Assembly: GCF_014649775.1 (NCBI RefSeq) | Contig: NZ_BMTR01000005.1 | Coordinates: 62,001 to 126,000 of the forward strand | Reading direction: 5' to 3' | Length of the DNA: 64,000 nucleotides | From: Streptomyces longisporoflavus | GTDB lineage: Bacteria > Actinomycetota > Actinomycetes > Streptomycetales > Streptomycetaceae | Part shown: one piece after another, positions 23,901 to 30,489 of the stretch | How the letters are laid out: every line of letters begins with the position of its first letter | Numbering within the stretch: the first letter of the stretch is position 1 | Program-made: the position numbers and the translations under genes | Notes under the pieces: model-generated | Told to the model about the DNA's origin: nothing | What the model saw: only the letters and a program-made list of their open reading frames with translations | Databases searched by the model: none

Positions 23901-24656
23901 GGCGTCCTGGAGGAGCGCAGCGGTCTGGTCGGCTACCGGGGCGGCAAGCGCGGCGAGCTGAACTGGTTCAAGCCCGTGTGGCATCCGTGGCTGGGCACGG
24001 GGCTCGGCTGGGGCCAGACGCGGACCGGGAACAACCTGGAGTTCAACGTCCCCGGCTGGGGCGATTCAGGACCCGATCACACGGGCTTCGGCGACGTGTG
24101 GAACGACGACTCGATGACGCAGGTCAGCGAGGTCTACGCGAACGGTGAGCTGGTCGACCGCAAGAAGAGTTCGGGTGTGTACGTGTGGGACGCGGACCCC
24201 GCGCCGACGACGTACAAGGTCGTGACGGACACGACGCTCGACCCGCGGCGGTGGCGGCTCGCCACGAAGGGCCACTCGGAGTGGACCTTCGAGTCGAAGG
24301 AGACGGCGGTCGACCGCAGGACGTTCCTGCCCCTGCTGAACCTCGGCTTCGACGTGGACACGGACCTGGCGGGCGATGTGCGCGGCGGGCGTTCCGTGCG
24401 GGTCGGGATCTTCGCCGAGTACGTGAAGGGGGCTGTCGGCACCGGGAGCGTCGGAGGCGGAAAGCTGGAGGTCTCCTACGACGAGGGGAAGACCTGGAAG
24501 AGCGTCGGCCTCGACCGGCGCGGCAGCGGGGCCGCGTGGGAAGGGAAGCTGAAGGTGCCCGGGTCCGCGGAGTTCGTCTCGCTGCGTGCCTCGGCGAAGG
24601 ACGACCGGGGCGGCTCCGTCACCCAGGAGATCGTGCGGGCGGTGGGGGTGAAGTAG
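20910..24656 (+). CDS. Secreted subtilisin-family (S8) serine peptidase, large form
   Basis: A 1248-aa exported protease. The signal peptide (MTRSFPRRRARLLPAVGLAF, then ALLPAGQSATAA) has a basic n-region and an AxA-type cleavage site. A propeptide follows, with the VTLVTGDKVTV motif common in Streptomyces secreted subtilases. The catalytic triad is Asp250 (VAVLDTGVD), His282 (NGHGTHVAS) and Ser456 (GTSMATPHIAG), with the oxyanion AAGNNG. The second half holds beta-sandwich repeats and a protease-associated-type domain near the VVVRRPAVAD segment. AGAGAGGG lies just before the ATG at 20910. It is divergent from the VMAP operon. The role is extracellular protein degradation; the substrate is unknown. 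Confidence 0.93.
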   Translation: MTRSFPRRRARLLPAVGLAFALLPAGQSATAAPADGPRARTAPAVPAAPAARAAHTVTLVTGDKVTVTELGGGKKTVTVDRPTGATGAVRSEIAGDRITVVPDEARPYLSAGTLDKRLFDVTELMRQGLGDEKGGALPLIVTYEKSARRDAGPATPRGTEKVRALPSVGGVAVKADKPGTFWRDVAPGASKATRTKAGSDSGGALADGIEKIWLDGRVEADMAQSNEQIGTPGAWEAGLTGKGVKVAVLDTGVDLGHPGLKDRVGAAKSFIPGEEVADRNGHGTHVASTVGGSGAGSDGDKEKGVAPGADLSVGKVLSDEGSGTESQIIAGMEWAAKDVGAKVVSMSLGSQEASDGTDPMAAAVNTLSEDTGALFVVAAGNNGAPSSIGSPGAADSALTIGAVDSADRAAYFTSQGPRYGDNALKPDLSAPGVDILAARSQLVTGEGYYTEMSGTSMATPHIAGVAALLAEKHPDWSGARLKDALMSTSKQLDSSAYELGAGRVSVPDAVGARLTATGSADLGFYSWPYEENKPVTKTVTYTNSSDAAVELSLSAEGAAEGVATLADKTLTVPAHGTASTTVTGDGAKAPVGNTSGRIVASAAGKPVAHTAFGLVKEEERYTLTVRVKDRDGAATGAGLVLQRLAGQVDPVQAQVGDSGTLQLRLEPGKYALSSFLDVRGGKGEDSLGLGFLMAPEIILDRDREVTLDGRKLREVGVDVGKRTETRQLLMEYDRRANGAELQGAVQVPVKYDSVFAAPTEKVTDGSFEYRTVWRLGKPTLDVRGLREVVAQPGGTVTEGRSELRLVDAGGGTAADYAGKDVKGKAVVVRRPAVADGTAAQLAQTAQDAGAKALFVTDDVPGRLNAWFGTDDNADRPLQIGTVDAADGARLRAAAKAGRTVHTTATPRTPYVYDVSEGHKGAVPRDLTYEPSKRELAVLDTKFHAVKPVAGGEFRYSLTDTFSVGFGFQEKIDYPVERTDHASTGAGQLWHESVSVGPGVLEERSGLVGYRGGKRGELNWFKPVWHPWLGTGLGWGQTRTGNNLEFNVPGWGDSGPDHTGFGDVWNDDSMTQVSEVYANGELVDRKKSSGVYVWDADPAPTTYKVVTDTTLDPRRWRLATKGHSEWTFESKETAVDRRTFLPLLNLGFDVDTDLAGDVRGGRSVRVGIFAEYVKGAVGTGSVGGGKLEVSYDEGKTWKSVGLDRRGSGAAWEGKLKVPGSAEFVSLRASAKDDRGGSVTQEIVRAVGVK

Positions 24657-24680
24657 CGGACGGCGGCCGAACGCGGCGAC

Positions 24681-24709
24681 GCCGCCTCCCCTGGGACGGG
24701 GGAGGCGGC
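24681..24709. terminator. Bidirectional hairpin terminator
   Basis: GCCGCCTCCCC and GGGGAGGCGGC form an 11-bp perfect stem around a short loop, 24 bp after the peptidase stop and 50 bp from the end of the convergent 19-aa ORF. No T-tract, as is usual in Streptomyces. Confidence 0.75.
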
Positions 24710-24758
24710 GCCGCTGCGTGAGTATCCGGGTGCGTCTCCGGACGGTCTGCGGGTGACG

Positions 24759-24818
24759 TCAGATCAGCCAGCCGAGGAAGTGGGCGATACCGGCGACGAC
24801 GTCAGTGATGATGTTCAT
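24759..24818 (-). CDS. Candidate 19-aa hydrophobic, amphipathic peptide gene
   Basis: The frame encodes MNIITDVVAGIAHFLGWLI. The start has a strong ribosome site, AAGGAGAAG, eight or so nt upstream, and the ORF lies alone between a hairpin terminator and an inverted repeat in its leader. The peptide could form an amphipathic membrane-active helix. Its size and composition recall phenol-soluble-modulin or delta-lysin-like peptides and type I toxins, but no family can be assigned. No export signal is distinct from the peptide itself. Confidence 0.55.
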   Translation of the reverse strand: MNIITDVVAGIAHFLGWLI

Positions 24819-24861
24819 GGTGGTGCTTCTCCTTGTGGGACTTTCTCAGGATGTTCCAACT

Positions 24862-24890
24862 CCCGGCCCTCGTATGGGACATGGGCCGGG
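24862..24890. promoter_or_regulatory. Inverted repeat in the upstream region of the 19-aa ORF
   Basis: CCCGGCCC and GGGCCGGG form perfect 8-bp arms around 13 nt, 44-72 bp before the ATG at 24818. It may be an operator or a leader stem; no convincing -10/-35 pair was found beside it. Confidence 0.4.
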
Positions 24891-25161
24891 TCACGCGGCA
24901 ACTACGGTCTGCAGCCCGTCGCTTGCGTTCCGTAATCATCGTCAATCACATGCGTCACATGCAATCCCTGCCGGAACGATCACCTGTTCAAGGGAACAAC
25001 TGCTCCCGTGTTCGTATTTTCGAGATCGGGGGCCAGGGCGGTGAAGAGAGTTGGAGGGCGCACGCGTTGAGGGCATGTGCATCCAACCGCTCAGAGCGTC
25101 TTCATCCTCTGAGCCACGCCACGCGGCGCCCCGCTCCCCCGGGGCGCCGCGTGCGCGTCAC
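24891..25161. other. Intergenic region without a recognised gene
   Basis: Nothing codes convincingly here. It is less GC-rich than its surroundings and contains TGTTC-N4-GAACA (an inverted repeat near 24987) and a TTGACG on the minus strand that has no matching -10 box. It probably holds the promoter of the 19-aa ORF and the decayed 5' part of the HAD remnant. Confidence 0.5.
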
Positions 25162-25381
25162 CGCATGGGTGCCTTCATCATCCGATCCGCGCCTCTTCGC
25201 CCACGCCTGCGCCGAGTTGGGCGTCGCCCCCGCGGATGCCCTGATGGTCGGCGATCACCCCGCCAAGGACGGTGGTGCCGCGGGGGCGGGGCTGCGGGCC
25301 TATGTCCTGCCGGGTGGTGCGGCGCCGGGAGCCGTGCGGGGGCTCGGGGCGGTGCTTCGCCTGGTCGACGGGTCTCGCTGA
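25162..25381 (+). pseudogene. C-terminal remnant of a HAD-superfamily hydrolase
   Basis: The frame encodes DPRLFAHACAELGVAPADAL, then MVGDHPAKDGGAAGAGLRAY, which is motif III/IV of HAD phosphatases (VGD followed by an acidic pair and the GA-x-GA-G loop), and stops normally at 25381. Everything upstream that should carry the nucleophile motif DxDxT and the cap is missing. The frame can be read further 5' but that sequence (AHALRACASNRSERLHPL) is not HAD-like. This looks like a truncated, non-functional gene. Confidence 0.65.
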
Positions 25382-25475
25382 CCATGCCGCCCGCGCGCCT
25401 TGCTGACCATGCCGCCCGCGCGCCTTGCTGACCACGCGGACCGTGCGCCTCGCTGACCATGCCGCCCGCGCGCCT
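25376..25475. repeat. Four 25-bp tandem repeats
   Basis: Units of TGCTGACCATGCCGCCCGCG plus CGCCT lie at 25376, 25401, 25426 (diverged) and 25451, with a partial fifth copy after. The first unit contains the stop codon of the HAD remnant. Confidence 0.85.
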
Positions 25476-25567
25476 CAATGCCTCGCTGACCTGGGCAAGG
25501 GGCTTGTCGGGTACACGTCCAGGAGTTGTTAGCCTGCGGGGCGGATCATCGAACCCAGGAGGCCTCC

Positions 25568-26452
25568 GTGTCACCAGACCGCCCCACGATCGCCCTGGTC
25601 ACCAGCAGGCCCCAGCTGGAGACCGGCGTCGACCGTGACCTCCCCGGGCTTGCGCGTTCGCTCGGCGACGCGGGCGCCGAAGTCGCCACCGTGTCCTGGG
25701 ACGACCCGAGGGTCGACTGGGAGCGGTTCGACCTCGTCGTCATACGGTCCGCCCGGGATCACGGCTCGCGCCTCGCCGAGTTCGTGGCCTGGGCGGGCCG
25801 CGTCGCACGGCTCACCGTCCTGGCCAACCCGGCGTCCGTGGTGCGGTGGAACACCGACGAGCGCTACCTGGAGGCGCTGGCGACGGCGGGGGTGCCCGTC
25901 GTGCCCACGCGCTATCTGGCGCCCGGTGACGCGGTGGAGATCCCGGACGACGGCGCGTTCGTCGTCAAGCCCGCCTCCGGGGCGGGCGCGCGCAGTGCCG
26001 CCCGGTACGAGAAGGGCGAATACGAGCCCGCCGTACGGCACATCGAGCGGCTGCACGGCGAAGGGCTCACCGCGATGGTCCAGCCCTATATGCCGCGCGT
26101 GGACGAGACCGGTGAACGCGCACTCGTGTACGTCGGCGGGCGCTTCCTGCACGCCGTACGGAAGGGTGCCCTGTTGGCTCCGGGCACGGCGTACGACGAC
26201 CGGACAATGCCGCGTCCCGACCTCCGGACCTGGCAGCCGACGCCCGCCGAACTCGCCCTCGCCGAGCAGGTGTTGGCCGCGGTGCCGGGCTCGCCCGAGT
26301 TGCTGTACGCGCGCGTCGACCTCGTCGACGGGGCGGAAGGGGACGGGCCCTGCGTCCTGGAGCTCGGACTCGTCGAGCCGAACCTCTACCTCGACCTGCA
26401 CGCGGGCTCGCTGCCCGCGGTGACCGAGGGGATTCTCGCCGCCGCCGGATAG
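25568..26452 (+). CDS. ATP-grasp domain protein, RimK/DcsG-like
   Basis: A 294-aa protein with an N-terminal pre-ATP-grasp domain (PTIALVTSRPQLETG) and an ATP-grasp fold: FVVKPASGAGARSAARY (ATP-binding lysine and Gly-rich loop), AMVQPYMPRVDETGERALVY, and LYARVDLVDGAEG with LELGLVEPNLYLDL (metal-binding Glu and Asn). Relatives include the cycloserine ligase DcsG and RimK-type amide ligases, so it probably joins a carboxylate to an amine with ATP. The substrate is unknown and no pathway partners are adjacent. AGGAGG at 25557 stands 5 nt before the GTG start, and a TAGCCT box (25530-25535) is the probable -10 element. Confidence 0.85.
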   Translation: MSPDRPTIALVTSRPQLETGVDRDLPGLARSLGDAGAEVATVSWDDPRVDWERFDLVVIRSARDHGSRLAEFVAWAGRVARLTVLANPASVVRWNTDERYLEALATAGVPVVPTRYLAPGDAVEIPDDGAFVVKPASGAGARSAARYEKGEYEPAVRHIERLHGEGLTAMVQPYMPRVDETGERALVYVGGRFLHAVRKGALLAPGTAYDDRTMPRPDLRTWQPTPAELALAEQVLAAVPGSPELLYARVDLVDGAEGDGPCVLELGLVEPNLYLDLHAGSLPAVTEGILAAAG

Positions 26453-26535
26453 CCGACGCGGTGTAACCGGATGGACGTGGCGGCCGGGATCCGCATACCC
26501 TGCCGCCATGTCCAGCCCCGAGTCCGACAGACTCC

Positions 26536-26562
26536 AGCCACCGGCCGGCATGTCCGGTGGCT
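26536..26562 (+). terminator. Hairpin terminator after the ATP-grasp gene
   Basis: AGCCACCGG and CCGGTGGCT pair perfectly over 9 bp with a 9-nt loop, 84 bp after the stop codon. Confidence 0.65.
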
Positions 26563-26591
26563 GAGTAGTTCCGCGGGAAACCAGCGTCAAA

Positions 26592-26644
26592 CTGCGCCTA
26601 CGCCGTGGCTCGGCGCGTCGTTTTCCGCGCCCCTGTCAGGGCGC
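26592..26644. repeat. Dispersed intergenic repeat, family 1, second copy
   Basis: Aligns along its length to 4551-4615: both carry CGTGGCT, then CGCGT/CGCGC, a T-rich GTTTTCC/GTTCCTC, CGCGCCCCTG and a GGGCGC end that can fold back on GCGCCC. It lies in the 310-bp gap between the ATP-grasp and exporter genes. The rest of that gap, 26645-26762, shows no further feature apart from the GGAG ribosome site of the exporter. Confidence 0.6.
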
Positions 26645-26762
26645 TGCCTCGCTCACGTCACCGGACCCTTCGCCGCCGCACGGGCCGACGTTTCCTTCCC
26701 CCGGCCGGCGCACATCCGTCCGTCCCGCCGGTCGATCACTGACGTGGTTGCGGAGTTCCTTC

Positions 26763-27950
26763 ATGCCATTTTCCCTCTACATGCTCGGACTTGCCGTTTT
26801 CGCGCAAGGCACATCCGAGTTCATGCTCTCCGGTCTCGGCCCCGACATCGCCGCCGACCTCGACGTATCCCTCTCCACCGCGGGCACCCTGACCTCGGCC
26901 TTCGCCGTGGGAATGGTCATCGGCGCCCCGGCGATGGCCCTCCTCAGCCGTCGCCGGCCGCGCAGGACCGCGCTGCTCGGCTTTCTCGTCGCCTTCCTGC
27001 TCGTTCACGTCGTCGGCGCGCTGACCAGCAGCTTCGCCGTGCTGCTCGGCACCCGTGTCGTCGGCGCGCTCGCCAACGCCGGATTCCTCGCGGTGGCCCT
27101 GGTCGCCGCCGTCGACATGGTCGAGCCGAACGCCAAGGGGCGGGCCACTTCCGTACTGCTCGGGGGCGTCACCCTGGCCTGCGTCGCGGGTGTTCCCGGC
27201 GGCGCGCTGCTCGGGCAGTTCTGGGGATGGCGGTCCGCCTTCTGGGCGGTGGCGCTGGTCTCCGTGCCCGCGCTCCTCGCGATCCTGCGATCCGTGCCCG
27301 GCGGTGCGTCCGGCACCCGGGTGTCCGGTGCGCGCGGGGAACTGCGGGCGCTGCGCGAGCCGCGTCTCGTCGTGACCCTGCTCCTCGGAGCGCTGGTGAA
27401 CGGCGCGACCTTCTGTACGTTCACCTACCTCTCGCCGGTGATCACCGAGGTGAGCGGGTTCCCGGAGACCAGGGTGCCCGCGCTGCTCGCGCTCTTCGGC
27501 GCGGGGTCGTTCATCGGGGTCACGGTCGCGGGGCGGTTCGCGGACGCGCGGCCCGTGACGTTCCTTCTCACCGGCGGGGTCGCGCTGCTCGCCGGGTGGG
27601 TGCTCTTCGCGCTGACCGCGCAGAACGCGGTGGCCGCCGTCGTGCTCGTCCTCGTCCAGGGCGCGCTGTCCTTCGGCGTCGGCTCCGCCCTGATCACCCG
27701 GGCGCTGTACGCGGCCACCGGCGCCCCCACCCTCTCCGGCGGCTTCGCGACGGCCGCGCTGAACGTGGGCGCCGCGATCGGCCCCGCAGGCGGCGGACTC
27801 GCCCTCGCGGCGGGGCTCGGCCACCGCTCGCCGCTGTGGGTCAGCGCGCTGCTCGTGGCGCTGGCCCTGGTGGCCGGGGTCATGGCGCTCGGAAGCGTCA
27901 GCCGCCGGGGGAGTCGGGAAGCGACAGCCGCTGCACCAGTCCCCAGGTGA
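26763..27950 (+). CDS. MFS exporter of the Cml/Cmx chloramphenicol-resistance type
   Basis: A 395-aa DHA1-type drug exporter with about 12 membrane segments. The N-terminus MPFSLYMLGLAVFAQGTSEF and MLSGLGPDIAADLDVSLSTA are close to the pattern of the actinobacterial chloramphenicol exporters Cml and Cmx as I recall them. LLGTRVVGALANAGF is motif B and GVPGGALLGQFWGWRSAFW is motif C of the drug/proton antiporters. Chloramphenicol or florfenicol efflux is the family-based guess, and other drugs are possible. The ATG at 26763 has GGAG 7 nt upstream. The 3' end overlaps the convergent hypothetical gene by 53 bp. Confidence 0.85.
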   Translation: MPFSLYMLGLAVFAQGTSEFMLSGLGPDIAADLDVSLSTAGTLTSAFAVGMVIGAPAMALLSRRRPRRTALLGFLVAFLLVHVVGALTSSFAVLLGTRVVGALANAGFLAVALVAAVDMVEPNAKGRATSVLLGGVTLACVAGVPGGALLGQFWGWRSAFWAVALVSVPALLAILRSVPGGASGTRVSGARGELRALREPRLVVTLLLGALVNGATFCTFTYLSPVITEVSGFPETRVPALLALFGAGSFIGVTVAGRFADARPVTFLLTGGVALLAGWVLFALTAQNAVAAVVLVLVQGALSFGVGSALITRALYAATGAPTLSGGFATAALNVGAAIGPAGGGLALAAGLGHRSPLWVSALLVALALVAGVMALGSVSRRGSREATAAAPVPR

Positions 27951-28524
27951 ACTCCGCCACGCACCGCCGCGGCTGACCCGCACCGTCCGGGGCCGTGAAG
28001 GCGAGGCGCCAGCGCGTGGGTGCCGTGCCCTCCATGGGGCGGGCCGGGGCGAACGCGCGGGCGGCCTCGTCGACCGTGCACGACCAGGGGGTGAGGTCGT
28101 CCAGGGTGTGCAGCGCGGGCCCCGGAGCGCCCGGCGCGCGGATCAGCCACTCGTTCCACACCGCGCCGTTCGGTGCGCGCAGGACCTCGAAGCGCAGGGA
28201 CGGCCACAGCGGCACCGGCCACAGCAGCGCCTCGCACTCCAGGTCGCCGATCTGCCGGGCCAGGGTGGCTTCGGGGGCGCCGAGCACCGAGCGGTAGCGG
28301 GAGACCGCGCCCCGCGAGCGGGCGGAACGGGTCATCGCCTGCCAGCGGCGGTTGGCCTCGCGCATGTCCGCGATGGAGACGCCGAGCTCGTGCCGGGCCG
28401 CCTCCACCAGGTCCGGATTGTGGTCGGCCATGCGGCGCAGCAGGACCAGCTGGAAGTCGAGAGGGGTGAACGGGCCGGAGGGCGGCCTCGACCCGGAGGC
28501 GGAGCTAGCGGACATGCGCTCCAT
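27898..28524 (-). CDS. Hypothetical protein at the end of the surface-glycan operon
   Basis: A 208-aa protein with no recognised family. The N-terminal half is helical (FTPLDFQLVLLRRMADHNPD, then a helix ending NRRWQAMTRSARSRG), and the C-terminal half is rich in strands and tryptophan (EALLWPVPLWPSLRFEV, VWNEWLIRAPG, CVAEFTWGLVQRLSLP). No signal peptide. It overlaps the FkbM gene end by 20 bp, so it belongs to the same transcript, and its own 3' end overlaps the convergent exporter gene. An alternative ATG at 28515 would remove three residues. Confidence 0.7.
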   Translation of the reverse strand: MERMSASSASGSRPPSGPFTPLDFQLVLLRRMADHNPDLVEAARHELGVSIADMREANRRWQAMTRSARSRGAVSRYRSVLGAPEATLARQIGDLECEALLWPVPLWPSLRFEVLRAPNGAVWNEWLIRAPGAPGPALHTLDDLTPWSCTVDEAARAFAPARPMEGTAPTRWRLAFTAPDGAGQPRRCVAEFTWGLVQRLSLPDSPGG

Positions 28525-29344
28525 GGTCGCGCACCGCAGCCGCCCCCGGGCGGCGCCCGCCGGGAAGGAACAGGACCGAGTTCACGTACCGGGGTCTGCG
28601 CGGGGTGAGCACCCGGCGCAGCAGCCCCTGCGACACGACGTACGACGTGTCCTTCTGGTGCGCCTCCAGGTCGAAGTCGGCGAGCGGCAGCCAGGTGTGC
28701 TCGGGCAGGACCCAGCCCTGGTAGCCGTGGTGCCGGGTGAGGAGGTCGACGATCGGCCCGATCGGCTGGATGCGGGACTCCAGCTCGACGAACAGAGCGG
28801 GACGGTCGCGGGTGAGCAGATCGTGGGCGCCGCGCAGGACCCGCAGTTCGTTGCCGTCCACGTCGATCTTGATGAAGTCGACGTCGCGCAGGCCGAGCCC
28901 GTCCAGGGTGAGACAGGGCACCTCGACCGCCTTGGCGTGGATGTCCCTGCGGATGAGTGAGGAGACCCCGCGGTCGCCGCGGTCGCCCTGCGGCAGCCAG
29001 AGCCGCGCCGTGCCGGGGCGGTCGGTGGCCGCTGCCTGGATCACCCGCACGTTGCCCGGCGTGGAGGTCTCCAGGAGCCGGGCCAGATGCGGGACGGGTT
29101 CCACGGTCACCACGCGGCGCGCACGCGAGGCCAGGCGGCGCGACCAGGGGCCGTACCAGCCGCCGACGTCCACCGCCGTGCCGCAGCCGCGCGGGCAGAG
29201 GTCCGCGAGACGGGCGAGCTCCGGCTCGAAGCGGGGATAGACGAGGCGGGCCAGGGAGGCGATGAGCCGGGCGGGGAGGTGCGGGGCGAGGCGGGCGGCC
29301 ACGGTTTTATGGGTGCTCGGCCCGGGCTTGTGGGGGCCCGTCAC
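28505..29344 (-). CDS. FkbM-family methyltransferase
   Basis: A 279-aa SAM-dependent methyltransferase. The SAM loop is AVDVGGWYGPWSRRLA, and the family-typical VVTVEPVPHLARLLE, VDFIKIDVDGNELRVLRGA and FVELESRIQP follow in order. FkbM enzymes O-methylate sugars, polyketides and other hydroxyls. In this operon a glycan or glycolipid hydroxyl is the likely target. The GTG start overlaps the Trm112-like gene stop by four bases (GTGA), one of the repeated couplings in this operon. Confidence 0.88.
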   Translation of the reverse strand: MTGPHKPGPSTHKTVAARLAPHLPARLIASLARLVYPRFEPELARLADLCPRGCGTAVDVGGWYGPWSRRLASRARRVVTVEPVPHLARLLETSTPGNVRVIQAAATDRPGTARLWLPQGDRGDRGVSSLIRRDIHAKAVEVPCLTLDGLGLRDVDFIKIDVDGNELRVLRGAHDLLTRDRPALFVELESRIQPIGPIVDLLTRHHGYQGWVLPEHTWLPLADFDLEAHQKDTSYVVSQGLLRRVLTPRRPRYVNSVLFLPGGRRPGAAAVRDHGAHVR

Positions 29345-29568
29345 GTGGTTATCCGCTTCAGGAGCTGCTCGTGCTCGTCCTCCGACAACTGCTCCCCCGA
29401 GGAGGGCAGGAGCTGCGGTATGCCGTCGATGATGGGATAGCGGCGGCGCAGCCTGGGGTTGTAGAGCACCTCCTGCGGTACGAGGGGTTCCGCGGGTTCC
29501 AGGAGATGCAGCGGCCCCTTGTCCAGCGGGCAGGCGAGGATCTTCAGAAGAGGGTCTTCGGGGTTCAT
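29341..29568 (-). CDS. Trm112-like small protein
   Basis: A 75-aa protein: LKILACPLDKGPLHLL (one CP of the usual zinc-ribbon remains), NPRLRRRYPIIDGIPQLLPS. This is the Trm112/UPF0434 pattern, in which the GIP(x)LL motif is diagnostic. Trm112 proteins stabilise partner methyltransferases in eukaryotes and archaea. Here three methyltransferase genes lie in the same operon and FkbM follows by a 4-base overlap, so an activator or chaperone role for one of them is a reasonable guess. Only one cysteine is present, so the zinc site is lost. Confidence 0.8.
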   Translation of the reverse strand: MNPEDPLLKILACPLDKGPLHLLEPAEPLVPQEVLYNPRLRRRYPIIDGIPQLLPSSGEQLSEDEHEQLLKRITT

Positions 29569-30485
29569 CAGCTCGTCAACTCCTTGGTCGGTGACGTCGC
29601 TTGAGGTGGCGGCGCGTCGTGCTTGGGCATGGCGAGGAGGACGGAGACGGCGAGCGCCGTGCCCGCGATCCGCAGGGCGAGCCGCACGGGTTCGTCGGGC
29701 AGCGGCTCGCCGAACGCCAGCGTGCCGAGTACCGCGGTGAACAGCGCGGTAACCGTCGTGCAGACCGGGACGATGAGCGAGGCGCGGCACCGCTGCAGCG
29801 CCGCCTGGGACATGATCAGGCCGAACGCCCCGGTGAACAGCAGGAGATACGGATACGGCGATGCGAGGAGATGGAGCAGCGCCGAGCCGAGATCCTGCGT
29901 GGTCAGATAGCTGGAGACGCCCTTGATGGCCAGTGAGCTGACTCCGTAGAGGAGCCCTACGGCCACCCCGTACTCCACGCCCGTCGTCGGGAGCCGGTGC
30001 CGGTGCCTCGCGCGGCGCTCGGCCGAACCGTAGAGCAGCACTCCCGCGGCGAGCGAGGGCAGGCAGACGGTGAGGACGAGCGGCACGGGCGCGCCGCGGC
30101 TGACGGTGTCCGCCTCCTCGTCCAGCGAGAGGACGACCATGAGCAGCGCGAGGAGGATGGCCCCGACGGCGTACCGCTCGCGCCCCGAGGTCTGCTCCCC
30201 GAGCAGCACGGAGGAGAGAAGCAGCAGGAGCACGAGCCCGGAGACGAAGATCCCCTGCGCCGCGGCGATGGGCAGCGTCCGGTAGACGGCGAGCTGCGCG
30301 CCGAACCCGGCGGCGAGCGCGAGCGATCCGCCGATCCACAGCGGGCTGGAGATCACCTGTTTGAGCAGCCGTGCCGGGCTGCGCACGCTGACGGACGGCA
30401 TCGCGGTGAGGGCACGTTTCTCCAGGACGAACCCCGTGCTGTAGAGGACGTTCGCGAGCAGTGCGGCGGTCACACCCCACCACAT
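29568..30485 (-). CDS. DMT/EamA-type ten-helix transporter
   Basis: A 305-aa integral membrane protein made of two five-helix repeats, starting MWWGVTAALLANVLYSTGFV. The LPIAAAQGIFVSGLVLLLLL and FGLIMSQAALQRCRASLIVP segments are the paired EamA-like motifs. DMT members export metabolites or flip lipid-linked sugars. In an operon with an AftD-like enzyme and a glycosyltransferase, a role in moving a lipid-linked sugar or precursor across the membrane is an inference. The stop and the next start share one base (TGATG). A gap of 4 bp separates it from the upstream methyltransferase. Confidence 0.85.
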   Translation of the reverse strand: MWWGVTAALLANVLYSTGFVLEKRALTAMPSVSVRSPARLLKQVISSPLWIGGSLALAAGFGAQLAVYRTLPIAAAQGIFVSGLVLLLLLSSVLLGEQTSGRERYAVGAILLALLMVVLSLDEEADTVSRGAPVPLVLTVCLPSLAAGVLLYGSAERRARHRHRLPTTGVEYGVAVGLLYGVSSLAIKGVSSYLTTQDLGSALLHLLASPYPYLLLFTGAFGLIMSQAALQRCRASLIVPVCTTVTALFTAVLGTLAFGEPLPDEPVRLALRIAGTALAVSVLLAMPKHDAPPPQATSPTKELTS

Positions 30486-30489
30486 GGCG

